Origin: Larix kaempferi | Lineage: Eukaryota; Streptophyta; Pinopsida; Pinales; Pinaceae | NCBI GenBank assembly: GCA_027924585.1 | Contig: BSBM01002077.1 | Span: 107,001-171,000, forward strand | DNA length: 64,000 nucleotides | Direction of reading: 5' to 3' | Shown: positions 56,289 to 64,000 of the stretch, one piece after another | Layout of the letters: each line of letters opens with the position of its first letter | How positions within the stretch are numbered: the first letter of the stretch is position 1 | Position numbers and translations under genes: made by a program | Notes under the pieces: model-generated | Told to the model about the DNA's origin: nothing | Seen by the model: the letters and a program-made list of their open reading frames with translations, nothing else | The model's database searches: none

Positions 56289-57652
56289 TTTTTAGACCAT
56301 CTATCCCTGACAATATTACTAATTGGCATGTCTTTGATGATGATGAGCAGATTCTCAATTTCTTGACAAATGAAGGTACGTTTAAAGATTCTGTTATTGA
56401 TGAAATTACACATGACGAGGATTTGCGTAACTTTTCGGTAATACATCCTCATTGTTCAATAGAGAAAGCGTTGGACACGGTAAAATCTATCCCGAACTTT
56501 GTTTGAAGGTTGGAAAATTTGTATGATCTTCAGGATAAATTTAAAGTTGTACCGAATTGTAAAACCAACAACTCCTGCTTGAATTATGAAGCTGTTAATT
56601 TAGGGACAGATTCTAACCCTCAAAATATTAACTTAGGAACAGATTGTACTCCATTGGAAAAATCAGCTTTCATAAAATTGTTTAAGGAATATAAGGATGT
56701 CTTTGCCTGGGGTTATGATGATCTTAAAAGTTTTAATCCACAAATCATGCAACATGTAATTCCAGTGAAGCAAGATTCAAAACCTTTTCAACAAAAACTT
56801 CGAAAAATTCACCCAACTCTTGAACCAACAATTAAGAAGGAGCTTAATAAACTTCTAGCGGCTAAAATAATTTTTTCGGTTCGCCACACTCAATAGGTGG
56901 CCAACTTGGTTCCTATTCGTAAGAAGAACGGTGATATTCGGCTTTGTGTCGACTTTCATAATCTTAACAAATCATCGGAAAAAGACAATTACCCAATCCC
57001 ACCTATGGAGCAAATCCTCCAAAAGGTTTCTGGCTCTAAGATGTTGTCATTACTTGACGGTTCCTCAGGCTACAACCAAATTTTAGTTTCTCCTGATGAT
57101 CAGTTGAAAACAGCATTCAGAACCCCATGGGGAACGTATGCATACAGAAAGATGCCCTTCGGCTTGGTCAATGCTGGGGCTATTTTTCAGCGGGCAATGG
57201 ATAAAGCTTTCAAGGGGCTAATTAACCATGTAGTAGTTGTCTATCTTGATGACATCGCAGTCTTTTCAAAACATCGACTAAATCATATTATTCATCTGAA
57301 AAGGGTTCTTGAATGCTATAGGAGTTATGGGGTATCTCTTAACCCTAAGAAAACAATATTCGCAGTGATACAAGGGATTTTGTTAGGTTGTTTAGTTTCG
57401 AAAGATGGAATCATGATTGACCCAGATCGAACTCAGGCCATATCCAAAATCACTTATCCTTCTAGTAAAGAGGCTATGCAGTCTTTCCTGGGTAAAATAA
57501 ATTTCGTCAAGAGGTTTGTCCCTAGTTTTTTGGAAATTGTACGTCCTTTACAGAACATGATTAAAAAAGATGTTATTTTCAACTGGGAAAACAATGAGAA
57601 AGAATCATTTAAAATAATTTTGAAGTTATTTCTGAAGCTCCTAGTCTCTTAA
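56289..57652 (+). pseudogene. E reverse transcriptase
   Basis: The N-terminal extension has EKSAFIKLFKEYKDVFAWGYDDL. The fingers read NLVPIRKKNGDIRLCVDFHNLNKSSEKDNYPIPP, then LLDGSSGYNQILVSPDD, KTAFRTPWGTYAYRKMPFGLVNAGAIFQRAM and the active site VVVYLDDIAVFSKH. LGCLVSKDGIMIDPDRTQ and LGKINFVKRFVPSF complete it. It lies in a different frame from the RNase H before it, with stops at 56506 and 56894. From 56897 it is open for 251 codons, the longest clean pol piece of E. Confidence 0.92.
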
Positions 57653-58143
57653 GTCCGGATTTCAGTAAGGATTTTGTACTATACAGATTTGCTTCAGATA
57701 TATCTTATGATGCAGTCTTGACTCAGCGTAATCAAAAAAATCATGAAGTTCCTATATCCTTTATGAGTTCAAATTTTAAAGGATCCGAGTTAAATTACCA
57801 TGAAGTTGATAAGCAAGCATTTGCTGTCTTCAAAGTTGTTAAACATTTTCGTCCTTATCTTTTAAAATTTGTAACCAAAGTTATTGTTCCATTCCCTGCG
57901 GTAAGGAACTTATTAGTGCAAAAAGATATAGGCAAAAAAAGAGCCCCTTGGATGACATCTCTTCAGGAATACGATCTTGAAATTAAACCTTCGACAATAA
58001 TAAAAGGACAAGGTCTTTGTAAACTTGTTGTTGAAGCTGCTCACTTGCCAAAAAATAATTCTGAAATTGACTTGATGAATCCTTACTTAAAAGGGAAATA
58101 TACTTCTTTCCTCCTCCTCAAGATTCTTGGTATTCTGACTTAA
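57653..58143 (+). pseudogene. E gypsy RNase H
   Basis: Another frameshift from reverse transcriptase. FSKDFVLYRFASDISYDAVLTQ (first Asp), PISFMSSNFKGSELNYHEVDKQAFAVFKVVKHFRPYLL (Glu region), RAPWMTSLQEYDLEIKP. This is the usual second half of the gypsy RT-RH unit, giving E two RNase H domains in all. Confidence 0.87.
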
Positions 58144-59385
58144 GGACTTTTCTTGAAACATGAACTGCTCCAGATCATTTAGAACCAAGAAAGAGGAGCG
58201 CTCTTAGGTTAAAATCAGTTGTTTATCAGCTGATAAATAACATCCTTTTTAGGAGGAATTCGGATGGTGTGTTATTACGTTGCCTTGATAAGGATGAAAC
58301 TGAAACAATTCTGAAAGAATTACATTCTGGTTCTGCAGGTGGTCATTTCGGAGGAGAAACTACTGCTCATAAGATCCTTAGAGCTAGTTATTACTAGCCT
58401 ACTCTATTTCAAGATTCTTATGCGTTTGCTAGGAAATGTCAGGACTGTCAGACCGCCGCAGGAAGGGTTAAGAAACCTTCTTTTTCTTTACAGCCAATTT
58501 CGGTAGAAACACCATTTCAGCAATGGGGTCTAGATATTGTTGGACCAATCAATCCACCTTCCTCTCTACAGCATAAGTACATTATCACAGCCACTAATTA
58601 TTTTACTCGTTGGGTAGAAGCTGCACCATTGCGTGTAGTAAATACTAGTGAAGTCATTTTTTTCTTAGAGTCCTCTATTATTACTCGGTTTGGTGTTCCT
58701 GAAACTCTGGTCTTTGATAACGCTTCTTATTTTTCTTCTGTTGAGCTAACAGAATTTGCCTTGGGGAAGGGTATTAGAGTCCGATATTATGCAAGTTATT
58801 ACCCTCAAGGAAATGGCTTAGCTGAATCTACCACCAAGAATTTATTGAAGATTCTGAAAAGAACAATTGCTACACATCACCGAAATTGGCACACTGTCGT
58901 ACATAATGCACTTTGGGAAGATAGAGTAACATCGAAGTCCTCAACTAGAAACTCACCTTTCTTTTTAGTCTATGGCAAAGAAGCCATTTTACCACCTAAT
59001 CTGTTTTTACCTTCTCTACAATTAGCTCAATTTGTTCAAGATGAAAATTGTTTAGTTATGGAGAAGAGAATCAATACTCTGATAAAACTGAAAGAAGATA
59101 GAGAAAAGACTAAACAACACTTTATAAAACATCAACAAATTGTAAATTCTTGGTTTGACCAAACCTCAGTTTCTAACAGAGATCTATAGGTAGGTGATTT
59201 GGTGTTAAAATGGGACAAAGCCCATGAAGAAAAAGGTGAACATACAAAATTTTGACGTCTTTGGTTAGGTCCTTTTGTGATTTCTGAAAAATTAGGTCCA
59301 ACTACTTTTTGACTACAGACTTTGGAAGGTCAGTCTGAAACCTTTCCGGTAAACGGGTTGATTCTAAAAAAATATTTTCACTAAT
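58144..59385 (+). pseudogene. E integrase
   Basis: Zinc-binding part: ELHSGSAGGHFGGETTAHKIL, RKCQDCQ (58315-58450). Core: WGLDIVGPINPP (first Asp), TNYFTRWVEAAPL, ETLVFDNASYF (second Asp), YYPQGNGLAESTTKNLLK (Glu). Tail: SPFFLVYGKEAILP, then after a stop VGDLVLKWDKAHEEKG and GPFVISEKLGPTTF. The 186-codon frame 58629-59189 is clean, and stops occur before and after. No chromodomain. It ends near the FPVNGLILKKYF sequence at 59380. Confidence 0.9.
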
Positions 59386-60815
59386 TTTGTCAAAATCTTT
59401 AATCTGTATATAATTTGTTTATTTTGTGAATAATTGTACAGTATTTTCTTTCTTTTTAATTATCGTTGAACGATTTTGAAACATGTTTTTATGTATAGTT
59501 TTGTCTTTTTCTTACTTTTTGTTTTAAATCCATCCATCTGTAAATATCTACAAATAATTCAGAGATAATTTTCTTGAAAGATTGGTTTCTATTATCAAAA
59601 ATCGTCACAATCTTTAAATCTTTCATGCACATATTTCTATCAGAGGGGGTATTTGTAAATAAATAAAACCATGTGGTTGAATTTATGTTTGTTCATTTAT
59701 TTTGAGTAGCTGTGATTAAGTCTTTCAAAATTTGCTTAGACTAATCAAATATTCTTAAATATGAATGGAACCTATTATAACATAATAATATTTGTAAATA
59801 TGATTAGGATTAGTCCTCAATAATCCATTTCATTATAGTTAAGATAGTTGATTAGTTATCTTTTCAAAACCTTGTATTTGAAAAGATCTTTATCAGCCTG
59901 CATTATCAGTCATCTTTAAAGCTTATTTACAATCTAGGAAGTTTCTTGATCTGTTCCATTCATAATTCTAATTTTATAAAATTGGGAACGAAAGGTCTGA
60001 GTAATGAGCCAGTCCAATCAAGAGCATGAATATCACTGGTATGACATTATCAAGAAATCTGGTAGTGGCTCTTGGTTATTTGATCAAGAGATCGGGGGTC
60101 TCAGTAATGAGCCAGTTGATTCATTTTCTAGTGATATTTTTTATTGACGTTATCATTTGGTTACCAAGTTGGGCAGTGATTCCTTATTTTATAAAGCATA
60201 AATTTTCATAATAAATCAAACAAAACACAACTTTGATTGAAGAATAGGAGGTCTCATCACGAGCTGACCTAATCATGATCATCAACCATGCCAGCGATAA
60301 CATCATTTATGATCACCAGGGTGATGGCTCTTGGTCATAAGATCAAGGGACAAGAGGTCTCGTCACGAGCCAGCTTGTTTATCTCTGGCAATTCTCGTGA
60401 ATGATGCTATCAATATCTGGTTACCAGGCCTGGATAGTAATATTCAATCAAAGATCTTTCTGGAAAAAAAATGATGAAAAAATGATAAATAAATACATAA
60501 TTTCAATAACTGGAGCAGATTTGGGAAATTTTTCAGAGAAGTAAATAGCTACATCTTTATACTGATGGTTTGGATTATCTTTGTGTTGAGTACTTTGTTT
60601 TGACAGGGTAGTCTTTTAAGCTCATCTTCAACAAAAATCTTTATTAACAAAAATGAGGATAGTTCTAAAAAATATTTGCAGATATCAATTGGACACTGGT
60701 TTTTATCAGATTGAGAATTTCTGATATTTTTAAGCGAATCTTAAGATTATGTTTTACATGGTTATTTGAGATGATATGGGCAGAGATAACTGGTTCGCCC
60801 AGGTATGTCGCCATT
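59386..60815 (+). other. E 3' non-coding region
   Basis: A strong purine tract CAGAGGGGGTAT at 59641-59652 looks like a plus-strand primer site, but it lies 1.16 kb before the LTR start. Downstream come four degenerate repeats around GGTCTCRTCACGAGCC (59994, 60098, 60249, 60354), each nearly self-complementary, with TTGGTTACCA and ATCAAGAGAT motifs between. The last bases before the LTR are GTATGTCGCCATT, which is not purine-rich. Confidence 0.6.
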
Positions 60816-62186
60816 TGTTGGCAAGACCAACAGCCTTGTCTTGTTTCTCATATTCTGCATAGGTAGAGAAGGAAAAAAGGAAAAATAAAGGGTTAATTCA
60901 TCAATAAATCATTTAAGATCGTCATATGTTTTCTATTTTTCAAGGTATCTTTAGAATATTTGATTCTGAAGGTACTCTTAATTAAAACAAATGGAAATTA
61001 AGACATTGATTATATTTGATTGATTCTATCTCTCTAAGCGTTGTTGAGGAACTTGCAGCTGTTAATTATGGTTTTATATAGTCATTTTGTATGGAATTAT
61101 AAGCTTCTTTTGACTATATACAATTAAGCTGCGATAATTTTGGCATACATCTATATCGTTCTTAATTGAACATTATTGACTATGATGAAGTCAATGTATC
61201 ATTTACATAATTATCATCCACAAGGTCATGATTTTCTTATCTTATTATTTTTCGTAATCTTATTCCTTTGGTTTATTAAAGATTATTTAAATTGATATGA
61301 TAATGGCGTTACCAATTACCTTGATTTAATATATTGATACTAAAAGGTTGATGATTTTCTTTGACCTATGGTCATTATTGAGCCTCTCCATCGTTATCAT
61401 TATGCACTCTAGTTGATATCATGCTTATACATGGTAAGGGTACTATGGTCATCACTAGTTATGAATTCATCATGAATCATCAAATATAACACAGGGAATA
61501 CGACACCTTTCGATCCTTCTTCACACATGTCAGCCTGTTCATATCTCATAAATCAAATTCATGCCTCAAATTTCATGATTCACCTTACCAAAATTTAATT
61601 GCCACGATTATTTCACTCATTTGTTTTGATGGTAGAATTATGATGGTTTTTCACAAGCTTAGTGTTTTGGTCTTGTTCCCAATTGAACCAAATGAGGGTT
61701 TTGTCATGTCTGCAAAGTCCTACATCCCTATTCCCTCTATATTCACAACCCCCTTCGTTTCCCTATCAACAAAAGAACCAGTGGTTGAATAAATAGCACC
61801 TTTGAACTGTTTCGAGGTCTCGGGCCCTGAGATGTTGGAAGCTAACCCAGAAGCCACCGCATTGTTTAAAAAACTTGGTTGGGGATCATTCTTTCGGGGT
61901 TTCAGTGGGCATAACGTGGAAGTAACTCGACAGTTTGCTCTCACTTTCGATGGGAATGTTGATCTGGCAAGTGATTTACAATTAATCATGGATGAAGATT
62001 TTATTTCGAAAGCAACTAAGCTTCTGCGGTGTGGAGAACGCCGGTTCAAGGGGTCGAAGATGGATAAAAGGAAGTATAAACAGCTCCTTCTTTCGTTATC
62101 TAAAGAGGATTCCCATCTTAAATTCAGTTTCCCTGCTAAATATCTAAAGGCTCAGTGGCATATCCCCTTCAAAGTCATTTTCTAGG
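60816..62186 (+). repeat. E second LTR copy, broken off
   Basis: 1.37 kb, TGTTGGCAAGACC to CAAAGTCATTTTCTAG, colinear with 45296-46661 with scattered substitutions. It contains the first 182 codons of the U3 ORF from ATG 61640. Here the ORF has a TAA at 61790 but keeps a sense codon where the 5' copy has its first stop, so the two copies were damaged independently. Confidence 0.85.
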
Positions 62187-62212
62187 GACCCCCATTTCGG
62201 GGTCCCCCAAAA
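62186..62212. repeat. GGGACCCC hairpin and A-run at the LTR breakpoint
   Basis: Arms GGGACCCC and GGGGTCCC around CATTTC, followed by ten A. It sits exactly where homology between the two E LTR copies ends and the inverted LTR segment begins. Confidence 0.85.
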
Positions 62213-64000
62213 AAAAAACTTCCACGGAATTGGAAAATATAAGTATAATTAAGTTTATAACTTCCTGTACGATTTTTCAGAAGAAGATATAGAAGCCACA
62301 GATCTAGTTCTATCTATTGTAGTACATAAATGTCAATATATAAAACTATATACTCAGATTTATTCATTGACAAAAAGATTTAGCAAAATAAATAAATAAA
62401 AATACTTCAAACCTGTTTTCAATGGTTGATCCAACGAATCGATGGAGTTCCCGAAGTGGTTTCTACACGATCCAATTGCATTTCCTGACGAAGTACCGAG
62501 TGACCCCTCGGTTGACCACCCTACCGTATCGATGTTACTATTCTTCACCTCGAACCCCCGAGCTCATGGGGTCGTAAGAATACACACAAGATAGCCTCCC
62601 GAAGGATCTCCCAATCCCCGTTCCGGCTAATCCCAACTCCAAGGATCATAACATAATCCGAGATTATGATGACCATCCAGCATTAGGGAGCAAGAGATGT
62701 CATTCTCTCCTTCTCCTCCCTCATTATATAGAAAAATCCTGTGTGCCATGTGTCTGTCCATGCACATATTTAATTTAATTTAATATTTTAATTTCCAATA
62801 ATCTCAAATACATGTGTCTTCTTAATGTCTTTAATGTGCACATAAATCCCTAGATCAGTGGGATTTAGGTGTAGAAGAGTTCTACTTGTCTTTAGTTTAC
62901 TTAACAATCTTTTAGTTAGACTTATTACTTTCTAGTTTTCTTTCTTTTCCTAGTATTAAGATTGAATTAAAGAATTATTCATTTTACTAAAAGTATAATA
63001 TATTTTAAATTTCTCTTTATAAAATAATTTAAATGAATAATAAAATTAATTAAAGTAAAATCTTGAATAATAATAAAAAAAACAATTCTTTTATTAATGA
63101 CCTATTTCAATTCTTTCTCAAAATAATGAAGTCAATTAAATAGAATCTTTAATAGAATGATTTAAACTAATAAAATCCATATAATTAAAATATTTAAATA
63201 AAAATAATTCTCTTATTATTAATCTTTTTCAATCAACATAATTAATCAAATTTAATATTGAATAAAATCAATCTCTTCAATTCTTTTTCAAGTTAATAAG
63301 ATCAATTAAAATGAATAATTCAAATTAATGAAATCAATTAAAAATAAAATCTTGAATAGAATTATTCAAATTAATAAAATAGAACAAAATGAAATAAAGT
63401 ATTTCTTAAATCTTATGTGAAATTTTCATTTATACCATTGATTAATTTTCTTCCTCTCGTTCTTGTCTAGGTACCTCTTCGGTGGGCCCTTCTGACAGTT
63501 TCATTTCTTCCTTCTTATGGGGAGTACTGCGTAACGACCGAAAATCGTTACCACGATCTCTCAACTACGCTCCTTGGAGACTAAGGGATGTTGAGGGATA
63601 AGGCTCTCCTTATTGCACGCCCCTCAACTCATCGTACGCGACCAAATCATTATGGCATTGCCCGTATGGCATACGCTTCCCCAGGTGAGCTGAAACGGCT
63701 TCACCCATGCGTGGATTGCTAATCCAGGGTCGACAGTCAGTCGTCGTACCCCTATGTGTTCTTTCCGTTCTTTCGACCCCTATAATTCCATTGTGGGTCA
63801 GTCGGTAAATCATCTTACCTGCCACTGCACACACACACTCAAGCGCACATTAGTAGCGTTGCACTATGAAATATTTTATCATCCATCATAACATCTTAGT
63901 CAGTCGAGCATATATTTCATTCATCATTTTCTCTCAATCAGTAAATTATACCTATCATTCATCATTCTATCTCAATCAGTCGAGCATATGTAACATTCAG
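62213..64000 (-). repeat. Inverted, diverged copy of E-family LTR
   Basis: The reverse complement matches the E LTR in order. 62400-62720 corresponds to 49230-49490 (CTAATGCTGGATGGTCATC, the TATA box, GAGCTCGGGGGTTCGAGG). 63430-63900 corresponds to 48100-48640, including the 74-codon ORF (63610-63834) and the CTCGACTGA repeats up to the window edge. Between them (62760-63420) both copies are very A/T-rich and align poorly. Divergence is higher than between the two E LTRs, so it is probably another family member rather than a simple flip of the E 3' LTR. Confidence 0.8.

Larger units (their letters stand above)
45296..62186 (+). mobile_element. E: gypsy element with very long, ORF-bearing LTR and early RNase H
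   Basis: Two direct copies of 1.37 kb (45296-46661 and 60816-62186) flank a plus-strand Gag, protease, RNase H, reverse transcriptase, RNase H, integrase series. The left LTR would run from TGTTGG at 45296 to CCAACA at 53217, just before a primer-site-like TGGCACTAGAAGGAGGGCC. Homology between the flanks stops at 62186, where an inverted related sequence starts. Only 1.37 kb is therefore proven to be repeated, and the full 7.9-kb LTR is inferred. The extra RNase H suggests a Tat relative. Pol has at least three frame changes and many stops. Confidence 0.75.

Noticed and set aside
62186-62212. GC hairpin plus homopolymer as a bacterial-type terminator
   Set aside because: The window is plant nuclear DNA, and the hairpin coincides with a rearrangement junction rather than a gene end.

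Overview
The window reads as intergenic DNA of a large, repeat-rich plant genome. No host gene is recognised. Nearly everything is LTR retrotransposons (Ty3/gypsy and Ty1/copia) plus one CACTA (En/Spm) DNA transposon, inserted into each other. Plant hallmarks are Tat-type gypsy elements with a second RNase H, a chromovirus, copia elements with Met-tRNA-like primer sites, and a multi-exon TNP2 transposase with DUF4218 and DUF4216 regions. A gymnosperm-like genome would fit, but the sequence does not fix the taxon. Almost every coding region carries stops or frameshifts, so the copies look dead.

Layout. Positions 1-222 hold a minus-strand copia Gag remnant. Positions 223-27057 are one minus-strand Tat-like gypsy element (G1) with LTRs at 223-1005 and 26279-27057. 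Its integrase gene is split by a chromovirus (C, 4226-10403, TSD TCCTC). Its reverse transcriptase is split by a deletion-derivative copia (A, 12133-19116, TSD CATAT). Without these inserts G1 is about 13.7 kb. From 27058 to 45050 lies a plus-strand copia of the A family (B), lacking its 5' end. Between its RNase H and its 3' LTR (44455-45050) sits a minus-strand CACTA transposon (about 30369-44204). The CACTA carries a ten-exon transposase gene (32051-36696), 34-bp subterminal palindromic repeats, an eight-copy 170-bp satellite array, and a further nested copia (D, 36911-43818, near-identical TSD CGTTG/CGTCG).

From 45296 onward lies a plus-strand gypsy element (E). Its 5' LTR appears extraordinarily long (45296 to about 53217) and carries a broken ORF of about 604 codons upstream of the TATA box, that is, in U3. 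Its internal part (53218-60815) has Gag, protease, an RNase H placed before the reverse transcriptase, then reverse transcriptase, the usual RNase H and integrase. A second LTR start (60816-62186) repeats the first 1.37 kb of the 5' LTR, including the start of the U3 ORF. At 62187 the sequence changes, at a GGGACCCC hairpin, into an inverted, diverged copy of the same LTR family that runs to the window end.

How the parts relate. Each element would supply its own capsid (Gag), protease, reverse transcriptase/RNase H and integrase, with LTR TATA boxes as promoters. Copias A and B have lost most of gag, protease and integrase and would have needed proteins from fuller relatives. The two Tat-like elements carry the extra RNase H in different places: after integrase in G1, before reverse transcriptase in E. 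The best candidates for something little described are the LTR-embedded gene and early RNase H of E, the spliced-looking non-coding core shared by copias A, B and D, and the satellite array inside the CACTA.
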